A stretch of DNA of 64,000 nt from Winogradskyella undariae (GCF_013285155.1 NZ_JABTEL010000003.1:62001-126000), one strand, 5' to 3'; shown: positions 9,061 to 19,598, counted from the stretch's first letter. The notes: generated from the sequence alone by a model not told the origin. Numbers and translations: made by a program.

Positions 9061-9869
9061 GCTTCTTTATGTATTTCTACTTGATGTGGGTAAGGAATTT
9101 CAATACCAGCAGCATCAAGAGCTTCTTTTACACTTTCAGTTACTTCAAAGTAAACTGTCCAGTAATCTGCAGTATTAACCCATGGTCTAACAACAAAGTT
9201 AATAGAGCTATCTGCAAGTTCAGATAAAGCAATTGTTGGAGCTGGATCTTTTAAAATTAAAGGATGCGCTGCTAATACTTTACTAAAAACTTCTTTTGTT
9301 TGTTTAATGTCAGCATCATAGCTTACACCAAATACTAAATCAACTCTACGGGTACCTTGTGTAGTATAGTTTACGATATTTCCGTTAGAAAGTGATCCAT
9401 TAGGAATGATGATTTCTTTATTAGATAGGCCAATTAATTTTGTAGTAAAAATTTCAATTTCTTTTACAACTCCAATTTCACCTTGAGCTTCAATTAAATC
9501 ACCTATTTTAATAGGTTTAAAAATCATAATTAATACTCCACCTGCAAAATTTCCAAGAGAACCTTGAAGCGCTAAACCAATAGCTAAACCAGCAGCAGCA
9601 ATAATAGCAGCAAAAGACGTTGTCTCAATTCCCATTGTACCTAACACAACTATAATTAGTACAATTTTTAAAATCCAACTAATAAGATTTAATAAGAATT
9701 TTTTTAGGCTTTCATCATAATTAGCTTTGTTCATGGCTGCTTTAGCACCTTTTACTAGCATTTTTACAATCCAAGATCCAATGATCCAAATTAGTATTGC
9801 TATAATAAGTTTGGGGCCATATTCTATAATTAAGTTATAGCCTGCGTCAATCCATTTTTGTGTATCCAT
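9057..9869 (-). CDS. small-conductance mechanosensitive channel (MscS family)
   Basis: A compact MscS-type channel of 270 residues. Three transmembrane helices occupy about residues 15-40, 58-80 and 84-110, the last being the Ala/Gly-rich pore helix (AIIAAAGLAIGLALQGSLGNFAGG). The cytosolic beta domain follows (PIKIGDLIEAQGEIGVVKEI, then the TKLIGLSNKEIIIPNG motif), and an alpha/beta vestibule domain ends at residue 270. It releases osmolytes on hypo-osmotic shock. Its 3' end overlaps tsaB by 4 bases. Confidence 0.93.
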   Translation of the reverse strand: MDTQKWIDAGYNLIIEYGPKLIIAILIWIIGSWIVKMLVKGAKAAMNKANYDESLKKFLLNLISWILKIVLIIVVLGTMGIETTSFAAIIAAAGLAIGLALQGSLGNFAGGVLIMIFKPIKIGDLIEAQGEIGVVKEIEIFTTKLIGLSNKEIIIPNGSLSNGNIVNYTTQGTRRVDLVFGVSYDADIKQTKEVFSKVLAAHPLILKDPAPTIALSELADSSINFVVRPWVNTADYWTVYFEVTESVKEALDAAGIEIPYPHQVEIHKEA

Positions 9870-9906
9870 TCTTCTGTATTAAATATATTTATTTTAAGTA
9901 GTGTAT

Positions 9907-10602
9907 TTATAGAGTTTTAATATGTTTAAACAATGTAATTAAATCTTCACCATCCTTAAGGCTAATTTTATTTTCCTTTATGAACTCTTTTAAATCCTCA
10001 GAATTTTTAGGGAATAATTTTAAAAAATCTTTTCTTTTTTGAGGTAATAAAGTGATGTCATCTCCTGATCTATAGTAAAAAACATCTTTAGATCTTTTGT
10101 ATTCTGCAGGCTTTGCTTCATCATAACCATTAGTTGATGGTTTTTCTTCATAGTATTTTACCACTTCTTCTTTTAAAAAGGCCATTGAATCTGTTTCTCC
10201 TAATACAACAAGGAATCCTTGTTTTAAAATATCATCATCATTTTTATAGTTATAGCTTTTGTATATTTTTTTACCCATTACAAAAGTAATCTCATATTTT
10301 TCTGCATTATTTAAAACGATGGTGTCATTGTCAAGTTTAAGTTGCATTTCTCCAAGATTTGCATCATACCTACCGTAAAATGTTTTATCACCAAATCTTT
10401 TAAGTTTAACAACTTCAAATATATCACTAATGTATGGTGAGCCTTTTGCATTTTTTACTTTATCAAAATCATTATTGATTGTACTAATAAAACCATTTAA
10501 AAGGTTTTGTGTACTTTGGTGATTTAGATCTTGTGCATTGCTTGTATTAATACCACTAAGAGTAATTAGTGTTATGAAGATAAATTGTTTAATGTGTGTC
10601 AT
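9907..10602 (-). CDS. secreted protein of unknown function
   Basis: The 231-residue product has a clear signal peptide (MTHIKQFIFITLITLSG, cleavage near SNAQ) and a Lys- and Asp-rich mature part with no motif I can name. There are no further membrane segments and no lipobox. A short acidic and aromatic stretch (about 65-125) looks like alternating beta strands and the C-terminal 50 residues look helical. It lies upstream of mscS on the same strand with a 37-base gap, so co-transcription is possible. Confidence 0.55.
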   Translation of the reverse strand: MTHIKQFIFITLITLSGINTSNAQDLNHQSTQNLLNGFISTINNDFDKVKNAKGSPYISDIFEVVKLKRFGDKTFYGRYDANLGEMQLKLDNDTIVLNNAEKYEITFVMGKKIYKSYNYKNDDDILKQGFLVVLGETDSMAFLKEEVVKYYEEKPSTNGYDEAKPAEYKRSKDVFYYRSGDDITLLPQKRKDFLKLFPKNSEDLKEFIKENKISLKDGEDLITLFKHIKTL

Positions 10603-10802
10603 AAAATTATTGGATTTAATATTATTAATTATATAACTTTAATATCTGTTAAGGTTAATTATAAGCTAATTAATATTGTTTCTGTTTATTAAATACATTT
10701 TGTTTTTTTAGTATTTATAGATTCAATATTTTAAGAAGTTTAGAATAGGACTTACTTATTAGACACTAAAGTTTTTTATTTGTCACTTAAAAATAGAAAA
10801 AA

Positions 10803-11705
10803 TTAGCCATTTATAGCGTTTACAATGATCGAATTGTCATTTAACATTTCTTTTAACATACTTTCAATACCGTTTTTTAAAGTAAAAGTAGATGATGGGC
10901 AACCACTACATGCACCTTGTAATAATACTTTTACTTCTTTTGAAGTTTCATCATAAGATATAAATTCAATGTTACCACCATCACTTTCAACCGCTGGTTT
11001 TATGTATTCTTCAAGTATATTAATGATGTTTTTTGAAGTATCATCTAAAGCTTCAAATTTTTGTTCAATAGCTTTTTCTGTTTTTTCTAATTTTTTTGGG
11101 GCATCATCATTTAAAATAGTTTTTCCATCCTCAACATAAGATTTTAAGAACTCTCTTAATTGTAAAGTGACTTCTTCCCATTCAATAATGTCGAATTTTG
11201 TGATTGAAACAAAATTCTTTTCCATGTATATATTTTTTACAAAAGGAAATTGAAATAAAGCAGTTGCTAATGGAGATGGTTTTGCTTCTTCAATAGATTT
11301 AAACTCATATAAATTAGGAACAAGTACTTTGTTACATACAAATTTTAAAACTCCAGGATTAGGAGTGCTTTCTGCATAAATAGTGACTGCTGCTTTAGGT
11401 TTTGATGTATCTTCTATTACGACAACCTCGTTTTTAGACAAATATTCTTCAATCTGAAGTGCAACTTCATTTTCTACATCTTTCCATTCAACAATATTAT
11501 AGCGTTCTATTGCTATAAAATTAGATGCAATATATACCTTCTTAACAAATGGAAGATAAAATAATTGTTGAGCCAAAGGAGAGTTTTTAGCGTCGTCTAT
11601 ATTGTTGAATTCAAAGCTGTTGTGATTGGTTAAGAATCTGTCGGCCTCAAATTTCTTGATTGCATCATTAGATGTTGATACTACGGATATTTTTGTTTCT
11701 AACAT
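10803..11705 (-). CDS. Nfu-type iron-sulfur scaffold with duplicated N domain
   Basis: Two copies of the Nfu N-terminal domain lie in tandem: about residues 30-95 (SPLAQQLFYLPFVKKVYI) and 125-190 (SPLATALFQFPFVKNIYM). A C-terminal NifU domain carries the cluster-binding CSGC pair near residue 270. It should assemble or carry 4Fe-4S clusters to apo-proteins. I take ATG 11705 as the start: the extension to 11717 would use TTG and reach into a promoter-like TACTTTTG. The double-N arrangement is familiar in Flavobacteriia, whereas most bacteria have one N domain or none. Confidence 0.88.
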   Translation of the reverse strand: MLETKISVVSTSNDAIKKFEADRFLTNHNSFEFNNIDDAKNSPLAQQLFYLPFVKKVYIASNFIAIERYNIVEWKDVENEVALQIEEYLSKNEVVVIEDTSKPKAAVTIYAESTPNPGVLKFVCNKVLVPNLYEFKSIEEAKPSPLATALFQFPFVKNIYMEKNFVSITKFDIIEWEEVTLQLREFLKSYVEDGKTILNDDAPKKLEKTEKAIEQKFEALDDTSKNIINILEEYIKPAVESDGGNIEFISYDETSKEVKVLLQGACSGCPSSTFTLKNGIESMLKEMLNDNSIIVNAING

Positions 11706-11714
11706 TTTTTTTAG

Positions 11715-11722
11715 CAAAAGTA
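11715..11722 (-). promoter_or_regulatory. possible -7 promoter element for the Nfu gene
   Basis: On the minus strand the sequence TACTTTTG matches the Bacteroidota -7 consensus TAnnTTTG exactly and lies 9 bases before ATG 11705. No good -33 TTG is seen at the usual spacing, so this is tentative. Confidence 0.4.
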
Positions 11723-11884
11723 TGAAATATCATATTGATACCTTCATCCTATAGATTATGTTTTATATCTATTAAATTCTATGTGTCTAATATTATTTGT
11801 TTAAATTTCGTGTCAAATTTAAGTTGCTTTTTTGTTATTATTTCAACTCATTGGGCAATACCAGCGATAATTAATCAGAATTTT

Positions 11885-14800
11885 ATGAAAAAAACATTAC
11901 TATTCTTAACTTTATTTATTTCTTATTTTAGTTTTTCTCAAGACGTATCCATGGAAGATGGAGTTTTTCTGCGCTGTGAGCCAAATATGTTTTATGACTC
12001 AGGAACACAGTATACTGGTTACGGTAATGGTGAGAATTTTATAACTACAATTTGCCCAGAAAATGCAGATCAGTTTACGATTCTTAATTTTACATATTTT
12101 TGGACAAGAGCAGAAGATGTAATGAATATTTATGATGGAGATGATACTTCTGCACCTTTATTAGGAAGTTACTCAGGTGTAGTTTATATTCCGGCTACTA
12201 ATCCATTTGAGGTTAGTGCATCGAGTTCTAATACATCTGGTTGTTTAACTGTTGAGTTTATTTCAGATGATTCTGGGACTGCTGATGGTTGGGTTGCAGA
12301 GATTTTATGTGCAACAGCATGTCAAGATATTGTTGCTTCAATTGATAGCACAACTCCAGCTCCTAGTGCAACAGGGGTTATTGGGATACTTCCGGGTGAT
12401 ACAGTAGATTTCTCAGGAAGTGCTACATTTTCTTTAGATGATACAGGAGCTACTTATAGTTGGGATTTTGATGATGGAAATATAGCTACTGGAGCAGATG
12501 TAACAAATACATTTACAAGTCCAGGAACTTATATAGTAACTCTTACTGCAACGGATACTAATCCCCAAGGTTGTTCAGATACTGATACAATTACGGTTTT
12601 TGTTTTAGGGCCTAATCTTGTGGTAGACCAAGATATGTTTACTGTAGAAGAATTGATTGAAGATGTTTTAATAGACAGTCCGTGTGCTTCTGTTTCTGAT
12701 ATCGAGTACTCAACAGGGTCGACACTTGATCCTGATGACCCAAATGGTATAGGTTATTTTTTTAGTAATGGGGATGATGATTTCTTTGAAGAAGGTTTAT
12801 TGTTAACTAGTGGTGATGCTAGTAGGGCTGGTGGTCCTAATAATGTAACTTTAAGTGATGGTTCTTGGGATGGTGATGATGACTTAGATGACTTATTAGG
12901 GGTGGATTCTAATGATGCTACTTATATTCAATTTACATTCATACCTCTAGGAAATGAAATAAGTTTTGAATTTTTAATGGCTTCTGAAGAATACGATATG
13001 GGGTCATTTGAATGTAGTTACTCAGATGCTTTTGCTTTTATATTAACAGATTCATCGGGTAATGTATCTAATTTAGCAGTTATACCTGATACTACAGACC
13101 CTATTTTAGTGACCAATATTCATCCTGATAATGGTCAAGATTGTGGAGGAGTTAATGAAGAATATTTTGATGTATATACCCCCTCAAATGGAGCGCCTAT
13201 TGCTTTTGATGGAAGGACAGTACCTTTTTTAGCTCACGCAGATGTGATTCCAAATGAAGTATATACGATTAAATTAGTGATTGCAGACGATAGAGATAGT
13301 TCATATGATTCAGGAGTTTTTATTAAGGCAGGAAGTTTTGATTTAGGAGGTAGTTTAGGGGAAGATATTACGATAGCATCAGGTAATGCGTTATGTGATG
13401 GGGAAGAAGTTATTTTAGATACAGGTCTTCCAGAAGAGGTAACTCATATTTGGTATAAAGATGATGTTTTAATACCTGGTGAATCATCTACAACACTTAC
13501 TGTTACAGAACCAGGAATTTATTATGCTGAGTTTGATGCTAGTGTTTGCGTTGGAGCTTCGGATCCTATTTTAGTTGAGTTTAGGGATAATCCTACAGTC
13601 AATGCTGTTCCAGATATAGCAATTTGTAGTGCCTCTGGAACTGAAGAGTTTGATTTGTCTGCAAATGATAGTGCTGCTTTGGGAGATTTTAGTTCTACAG
13701 ATTATACGGTTAGTTATCATCTTACCGAAGAAGATGCTATTGATAATATAGATCCATTACCAAGTCTTTATACCAATGTATCAAGTCCTCAAACTATATG
13801 GGTGAGATTAGCAGATATGTCTCAAACATGTGCTGTAACGACTTCATTTGAATTATCTGCTGCTTTGGCTCCAGATATCAATTCAGTATTAGATTTAGAG
13901 ACATGCGATGATGATTCTAATGATGGTTTAGCAACTTTTGACTTAAGCGATCAAACAGCTACAATTTTAGGATCACAAGCTGCGGCCGATTTTGAAGTCA
14001 CTTATTATTTAACAGCAGAAGATGCTGATTTAGGAAGCAACGCTTTACCGCTAACATATGCTAATACGGTTAATTCACAACCTATTTATGTAAGAGTAAC
14101 TAGTATTGGAGATTCGGATTGTTACAATTCAACAGCAACACCTTTATTTAATTTAGTCGTTAATACAAGAGCATTAGCAACAGCTCCAATAGATTTAGAA
14201 ATGTGTGATGATCTCAGTGGAGATGGTATTGCAACTTTTAACTTAAGTAACCAAGAAACAACAATCTTGGGCGGACAAGATGCTTCTGTTTATAATGTTA
14301 GTTTTCATGCAAGTCAAGATGATGCAGAAAATAATGTTGGAGTCTTACCAACGAATTATGAAAATACAAGTTCACCAAATACACAAACGATTTATGCTCG
14401 TGTAGAAGACCCATTATATTCAAGTTGTTATGCAACGACATCTTTTGATTTAATTGTAAATTCATTACCGGTGATAACTGATCCATCAGCATTAGAAGTT
14501 TGTGACGATGGTACACCAGATGGTCTTACGGAGATGGATTTAACTTTGAAGAATTCAGAAATTACAGGTGGTAATCCAGATTATACAATTACTTATCATG
14601 AGTTAATTTCAGAAGCAGAATTAGGTACTAATCCATTACCAACGCTGTATACAAATACAAGTAACGGACAATTTATTTTTGCACGGGTAGAAGATAACAT
14701 TACAGGATGTTCTGTGACTACAAGGTTAGAATTAGTTGTGCAACAGGCTCCTGCAGCCTATACGCCACAACCTTTTGTTTATTGTGATCCAGATAACGAT

Positions 14801-17338
14801 GGATATGGGATATTTATGCTTAGTAATTTAGATGCTGAAATTACCGGAGGTGCTTCAGGATTAGATGTTACTTATCACGAAACACAAACCAATGCAGATA
14901 CTGGAGTAAATGCTATAGATACATCTATAGATTACGAAAATATTGTTCAAGATGCTCAAATACTATATGCACGTGTAGAAAGTTCAACGATAACAACAGC
15001 TTGTGCAACGATTGTTGTGGTAGAATTAATAGTAGAGGAAACACCACAATTAACAGCTCCAACAGCATTAGAATTTTGTGAAGATATTAATTCCTTTGAT
15101 GGTTATATTAGTTTTGACCTTACAAGTAAATCTTCAGAAGTATTAAACGGTCAAGATGAGACGCAATATATTCTAAGTTATTACGAGAATGAATCTGACG
15201 CTGAATCAGGAACAAATGCAATACCCAACCCTTCAGTTTACACTAATAATGTTCCTTTTAATCAAATTATTTGGATAAGAGTCGAATATCATACAAGTGC
15301 TGGAGGATGTTACAAAATAACAAATTTAGAATTAATCGTTAATCCTTTACCTGTTGCAATCCAGCCGACACAGTTAAGTTTATGTGATGACTTAGGAGAA
15401 ACACCAGGTGATGAGTTTACGGTTTTTGATTTAACCGTTAAAGATGATGAAATTACAGGAGGTAACGGAAGTTTGTCTGTAGCGTATTATGAAACTAATG
15501 CCGATGCACAGTCTCAAATCAATGCGATACCAGATCCAACGCAGTATACTAATACATCTGTAGATGGATTAGATGCGAATCCACAAACGCTTTATGCTGT
15601 AGTTACAGATACAAATACAGGTTGTGTAGATTATGTAACATTGACCATACGTGTATTGCCAAATCCAACGCCAACACCAAGTGAAGATATTCCAAACATC
15701 GAGTTATGTGATGATGTAAATACAGGAGATGGTGTAGAGGTTTTTGATCTAACAGGAAATGAAGTTTTAATTCTAAACGGAGAAGCAGGTGTAACGGCAA
15801 GTTATTATGAAACTCAGGAAGATGCGAATACTGACTCTAATGCAATACCAGATCCAACACAATACACTAATATAGATACGCCAGAACAAGAAATCTATGT
15901 AAGAATAACAAGAAACAGTACAGGGTGTTATTCGTTAGTAGACTTTACTATTGTAGTGCATCCTTTACCAGCAGTAGTTCCTGTTACAGATATTGTACAA
16001 TGTGAATTGTTTACTGATGGGGTTGATAGTTTTGATTTAACAACAAAAGATGAAGAAGTACTAGGCGGTCAAGACGCAACACAATTCATAGTAAGTTATC
16101 ACGAAAGTTTAGCTGATGCAGAAGCAGGAGTAAGTGGCTTAGTAAGTCCTTATAATAATACAAGTAATCCACAAGAAATCTTTGTTACAATCACAAATAA
16201 CGTAACAGGTTGTTCAATAAGTACACAGAGTTTTTATATTGAAGTTGATGAGGCGGCACAAGCTAATCCAGATATGAACCCAATATTATATGAAATATGT
16301 GATGATGAAATTGATGGGGATTACACCAATGGTAGTGCTCAATTCGATTTAACCACGATGGATGAAGATATTTTAGACCTTCAGGATCCTTTAAATTATA
16401 TTGTAACCTATTATGGGACTCAAGAAGATGCGGATTTAAAAGAGAATCCATTACCAACGTTGTATGAAAACACTGTAAATCCACAAGTGATTTATGCAAG
16501 AGTCGATAATGATACTCCAGATGCAACTACAGGTAACGACACTTCTATATGTTATGCTGTAGCAGAATTAACCCTAGAAGTTAATCCATTACCAGATCTA
16601 GATTTAGATGATCGTTATATTCTTTGTATAAACACTAATGACACAGAAGTATTAGAGCTTTTGGTTATAGATACTTATTTGTCAGCAGTAGATTACAGTT
16701 TTGTATGGTATTTTAATGCTGTAGAAATGGTAGGCGAAACAGGATCAAGTATAGTTCCATTAGAAGAAGGAACCTATAGCGTTGCTGTTACCGATATCAG
16801 TACATCAAGTGAGACTAATTGCGTTATCAGTGATAGCACAGAAGTTATAGAAAGTGAGCCACCAAGTATAACCATAGATCTCTTAACACAAGCTTTTGCC
16901 GATAATCACGTTTTAAAGGCGACAGCAGTAGGAATCGGAGTCTATGAGTTCAGTTTAGATGGCGGTCCATGGCAAGATTCAGGAATCTTTAGCAATGTAT
17001 CATCAGGAGATCATGAGATCACTGCAAGAGACAGAAACGGATGTGGATTGAGATCATCATCTAAGTTTGTACTAGATTATCCATTGTATTTCACCCCCAA
17101 TGGAGATGGAAATCATGAAACTTGGAACATTGAAGGTGTTGGTAGTAATGCAAAAATTTATATATTTGACCGATACGGTAAGTTATTACAACAACTAAGT
17201 CCAGATGGTGATGGATGGGACGGAACGTATAATGGTAAAGCGATGGCAACAGATGGTTACTGGTTTACAGTAGAATACGATGAGCCAAGCACAGGAGAAC
17301 GCAAAGAATTTAAAGCTCATTTTACATTGAAACGATAA
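11885..17338 (+). CDS. giant repeat-containing T9SS surface protein with type B sorting domain
   Basis: Starts at ATG 11885, where a signal peptide begins (MKKTLLFLTLFISYFSFSQ); the 50-codon extension upstream has no such feature. The 1817-residue product carries a CUB-like domain (about 25-140), a PKD domain (about 150-245), a choice-of-anchor-L domain (about 250-510), an Ig-like stretch, ten repeats of about 99 residues (573-1565), and a C-terminal gliding-motility-type (type B) sorting domain beginning near YFTPNGDGNHETW (about 1733). It should leave the cell by the type IX secretion system and be exposed or released as an adhesin. The downstream PorP/SprF gene supports this. Substrate and binding partner are unknown. 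Confidence 0.88.
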   Translation: MKKTLLFLTLFISYFSFSQDVSMEDGVFLRCEPNMFYDSGTQYTGYGNGENFITTICPENADQFTILNFTYFWTRAEDVMNIYDGDDTSAPLLGSYSGVVYIPATNPFEVSASSSNTSGCLTVEFISDDSGTADGWVAEILCATACQDIVASIDSTTPAPSATGVIGILPGDTVDFSGSATFSLDDTGATYSWDFDDGNIATGADVTNTFTSPGTYIVTLTATDTNPQGCSDTDTITVFVLGPNLVVDQDMFTVEELIEDVLIDSPCASVSDIEYSTGSTLDPDDPNGIGYFFSNGDDDFFEEGLLLTSGDASRAGGPNNVTLSDGSWDGDDDLDDLLGVDSNDATYIQFTFIPLGNEISFEFLMASEEYDMGSFECSYSDAFAFILTDSSGNVSNLAVIPDTTDPILVTNIHPDNGQDCGGVNEEYFDVYTPSNGAPIAFDGRTVPFLAHADVIPNEVYTIKLVIADDRDSSYDSGVFIKAGSFDLGGSLGEDITIASGNALCDGEEVILDTGLPEEVTHIWYKDDVLIPGESSTTLTVTEPGIYYAEFDASVCVGASDPILVEFRDNPTVNAVPDIAICSASGTEEFDLSANDSAALGDFSSTDYTVSYHLTEEDAIDNIDPLPSLYTNVSSPQTIWVRLADMSQTCAVTTSFELSAALAPDINSVLDLETCDDDSNDGLATFDLSDQTATILGSQAAADFEVTYYLTAEDADLGSNALPLTYANTVNSQPIYVRVTSIGDSDCYNSTATPLFNLVVNTRALATAPIDLEMCDDLSGDGIATFNLSNQETTILGGQDASVYNVSFHASQDDAENNVGVLPTNYENTSSPNTQTIYARVEDPLYSSCYATTSFDLIVNSLPVITDPSALEVCDDGTPDGLTEMDLTLKNSEITGGNPDYTITYHELISEAELGTNPLPTLYTNTSNGQFIFARVEDNITGCSVTTRLELVVQQAPAAYTPQPFVYCDPDNDGYGIFMLSNLDAEITGGASGLDVTYHETQTNADTGVNAIDTSIDYENIVQDAQILYARVESSTITTACATIVVVELIVEETPQLTAPTALEFCEDINSFDGYISFDLTSKSSEVLNGQDETQYILSYYENESDAESGTNAIPNPSVYTNNVPFNQIIWIRVEYHTSAGGCYKITNLELIVNPLPVAIQPTQLSLCDDLGETPGDEFTVFDLTVKDDEITGGNGSLSVAYYETNADAQSQINAIPDPTQYTNTSVDGLDANPQTLYAVVTDTNTGCVDYVTLTIRVLPNPTPTPSEDIPNIELCDDVNTGDGVEVFDLTGNEVLILNGEAGVTASYYETQEDANTDSNAIPDPTQYTNIDTPEQEIYVRITRNSTGCYSLVDFTIVVHPLPAVVPVTDIVQCELFTDGVDSFDLTTKDEEVLGGQDATQFIVSYHESLADAEAGVSGLVSPYNNTSNPQEIFVTITNNVTGCSISTQSFYIEVDEAAQANPDMNPILYEICDDEIDGDYTNGSAQFDLTTMDEDILDLQDPLNYIVTYYGTQEDADLKENPLPTLYENTVNPQVIYARVDNDTPDATTGNDTSICYAVAELTLEVNPLPDLDLDDRYILCINTNDTEVLELLVIDTYLSAVDYSFVWYFNAVEMVGETGSSIVPLEEGTYSVAVTDISTSSETNCVISDSTEVIESEPPSITIDLLTQAFADNHVLKATAVGIGVYEFSLDGGPWQDSGIFSNVSSGDHEITARDRNGCGLRSSSKFVLDYPLYFTPNGDGNHETWNIEGVGSNAKIYIFDRYGKLLQQLSPDGDGWDGTYNGKAMATDGYWFTVEYDEPSTGERKEFKAHFTLKR
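13601..16581 (+). repeat. ten tandem protein repeats of about 99 codons
   Basis: Ten diverged units, each running from a Cys-Asp-Asp segment (such as LEVCDDGTPDGL) through FDLT, a TYHET-like strand and NPLPTLYTNT to IYARVED and a Cys-containing strand ending in LxLxV. The first unit is the most divergent and the ninth lacks the DD. DNA identity between units looks modest, so the array seems old rather than freshly amplified. Confidence 0.85.
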
Positions 17339-17344
17339 AAAATT

Positions 17345-18358
17345 ATGAAATTAAAAAAGTATTGTTTAGTTGCATTTATAGCATTTTTAGCAAATTTTAG
17401 CTTTGCACAAGAAGGTATTCCTATTTATTCTGATTATTTAACAGATAATTACTATTTAATTCATCCATCTATGGCGGGTGTTGCAAACTGTGCTAAAGTA
17501 AGAATGACGGCAAGACAGCAGTGGTTTGGAGTAGATGATGCACCTAGTTTACAAACATTAAGTATTAATGGAAGAATAGGTGATTCTCCTGTTGCTGTTG
17601 GAGGGGTTATTTTTAATGACTCTAATGGATATCATTCTACAGTTGGTGGTTATGCTACGTTTGCATATCATTTGATGTTTTCTAGAAATGAGATTGACTT
17701 AAATATGTTATCTTTTGGTTTAAGTGCAGGTTTTATACAATACAAATTAGATGAAACAAGTTGGTTAGCTCCAGGCGAATTTGATCAAGCTGTTGCTGGT
17801 ATTGAACAAAGTGCTACAAATTTTAATGTTGATTTTGGCTTTTCTTACCAGTTCGTAGATTTTTATGCACACTTTACGGCTAAAAATATTCTAAATAATG
17901 AAGGTATTAATTGGAATGGACTTGACGGTTTTGAATATGATAATTTAAGAACTTATTTAGCATCTACTGGTTATACATTTAGCAGATATGGTAGTGACTG
18001 GAGTATTGAACCTTCACTTATGTATATGTATAGAGATGCAACTGAAGAATCTTCAATAGATTTTAATGCTAAAGTATATAGAGAAATGGATTTTGGTAAA
18101 ATTTGGGGTGGATTATCTTATAGACGTAGTTTCGATGCTGCTGAATTTCAAAGTGGATCTGGTATTGATAGCGAAAAAGCACAATATATCACTCCATTTA
18201 TAGGGGTAGATTATAACAATTTTGTTTTTGCATATACGTACTCTTACCAAGCAAATACAGTGAATTTTAATACAGGTGGTTTTCACCAATTAACATTAGG
18301 ATTTAACTTTAACTGTAGAAGAGAGAAATATGAGTGTAATTGTCCTGCTTTAAACTAG
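17345..18358 (+). CDS. PorP/SprF family type IX secretion membrane protein
   Basis: The 337-residue product has a signal peptide (cleavage near FAQ) and the family start with IPIYSDYLTDNYYLIHPSMAG, then alternating beta strands of an outer-membrane barrel. PorP/SprF proteins help specific T9SS cargoes with type B sorting domains reach or stay on the surface, as SprF does for SprB. The gene lies 6 bases after the giant repeat protein and most likely serves it. The C-terminus carries a Cys-rich tail (KYECNCPALN). A strong terminator follows. Confidence 0.93.
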   Translation: MKLKKYCLVAFIAFLANFSFAQEGIPIYSDYLTDNYYLIHPSMAGVANCAKVRMTARQQWFGVDDAPSLQTLSINGRIGDSPVAVGGVIFNDSNGYHSTVGGYATFAYHLMFSRNEIDLNMLSFGLSAGFIQYKLDETSWLAPGEFDQAVAGIEQSATNFNVDFGFSYQFVDFYAHFTAKNILNNEGINWNGLDGFEYDNLRTYLASTGYTFSRYGSDWSIEPSLMYMYRDATEESSIDFNAKVYREMDFGKIWGGLSYRRSFDAAEFQSGSGIDSEKAQYITPFIGVDYNNFVFAYTYSYQANTVNFNTGGFHQLTLGFNFNCRREKYECNCPALN

Positions 18359-18380
18359 GATAGTAATAACTAAAATTAAC

Positions 18381-18412
18381 AAAAGAGGCTCAATGAAAAT
18401 TGAGCCTCTTTT
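18381..18412. terminator. bidirectional intrinsic terminator
   Basis: A perfect 13-bp stem (AAAAGAGGCTCAA with its complement) around a 6-base loop, lying between convergent genes. A-rich and T-rich flanks allow use from both sides, ending the PorP/SprF transcript and the VWA lipoprotein transcript. Confidence 0.88.
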
Positions 18413-18431
18413 GTTTTGTCTTAATAGATGA

Positions 18432-19598
18432 TTATTCCCATTTGTAATTTTTATTTTCTGCTTGTGTTTTTAAGGCTTTAAGCATTACTGATTCTAAACT
18501 GCTAGAATTGTCTTTGTCTTGTTTCGCTACATATTCACGTCGTTTTAAATTTAAGGTTGCTATTTCATCTTGTAAGCTTTTACGAACTTCACTTTTCTTT
18601 TCAACATAAGCTTTAATTTCAGCTTTAGGCATTCCTTTTAATTCTTCAGGTAATTCACTTTCTTCTAAATCATCATAAGAAAAATCAGATTCCTGTTCAG
18701 CATCAACCAAATCCCAAGAACTGTTTTTATATAATCTAGAGCTTTTACTTACTGTTCTACTTACTGCATTAGCTTTATTATAACTCATGGCATTAGCATC
18801 TTGTTCGGCTTGCATTTCTATTTTTCTTCTGCCAGCAGATCCATAAGCAATATAGGTGGTGTTTAATTTTTTATTGAGTTCTAATATTTTGTCATCGTAT
18901 GGTGAAGCAATATGAACGGTAGCTTCATTATGATTAATTGCCATATAATTTCCGTGTGTTAAATCGGCTCCGTCTTTCCATTTTGTTGCTATACCTTGAT
19001 TATAATCACCACAGAAAATAGTGTTTACGGTTACGTCATTTTTGTGTGCTAATTTTGAAGCGTCTTTATAACTAACATCACCTTGTGAGTAAGGCTCGTT
19101 TCCTGCAATAAATATAAGTTTTAAGTCTTCTGTGTTATTTCCCCAATCTAATTGGTTTAAAGCCGTTTTAATAACCTTGCCACAGTATTCATTACCGCCA
19201 TTAGTTGTTAATGAAAATAGCGATTTCGAAATTTCATCTAAATCATCACTAAAGGAAAGAACTTGTCTTAAGTAACCTTCATCAGCATTGAGATTATCAT
19301 TTCCATATTCGTAAAGAGCAATTTTAAGATTAGGACTTTTATCTTCACATTTAGCATAAGAGAGTTCATTAACTATTTTCCAGAGTTGTGCTTTTGCTTG
19401 GTCAATTAAACCATCCATACTGTTGCTGGTATCTAAAAGTAATGCTACTTTAATTTCAGGATTATCAGCTTTCGATATTGTTTTAATTACCGTTTCTGTG
19501 ATGGCTAAATCTTGAGGTTTGTTTTTTGAATTTGCATTGCAAGCAGTAAGTGATATTAAGCTGAATGCAAATATTAAGGTTCTAAAAGGTGTTTTCAT
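18432..19598 (-). CDS. VWA-domain lipoprotein
   Basis: Lipoprotein signal with lipobox LTAC (Cys 20) and a von Willebrand factor A domain whose metal site reads DTSNSMDG (about residues 56-63), with the supporting Thr/Gly segment (LTTNGGNEYCG near 125) and an IFIAGNEPYSQGD strand. The C-terminal third (about 250-388) is charged and helical with coiled-coil character. VWA domains bind partners through a divalent metal; the partner here is unknown. It starts 5 bases after the SIMPL-like gene and is probably translated with it. A periplasmic face role at the inner or outer membrane is inferred. Confidence 0.85.
   Translation of the reverse strand: MKTPFRTLIFAFSLISLTACNANSKNKPQDLAITETVIKTISKADNPEIKVALLLDTSNSMDGLIDQAKAQLWKIVNELSYAKCEDKSPNLKIALYEYGNDNLNADEGYLRQVLSFSDDLDEISKSLFSLTTNGGNEYCGKVIKTALNQLDWGNNTEDLKLIFIAGNEPYSQGDVSYKDASKLAHKNDVTVNTIFCGDYNQGIATKWKDGADLTHGNYMAINHNEATVHIASPYDDKILELNKKLNTTYIAYGSAGRRKIEMQAEQDANAMSYNKANAVSRTVSKSSRLYKNSSWDLVDAEQESDFSYDDLEESELPEELKGMPKAEIKAYVEKKSEVRKSLQDEIATLNLKRREYVAKQDKDNSSSLESVMLKALKTQAENKNYKWE

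Noticed and set aside
14298..16526. Antisense open frames within the repeat protein
   Set aside because: They are His- and Leu-rich shadows of the sense repeat codons with no start context or family match.
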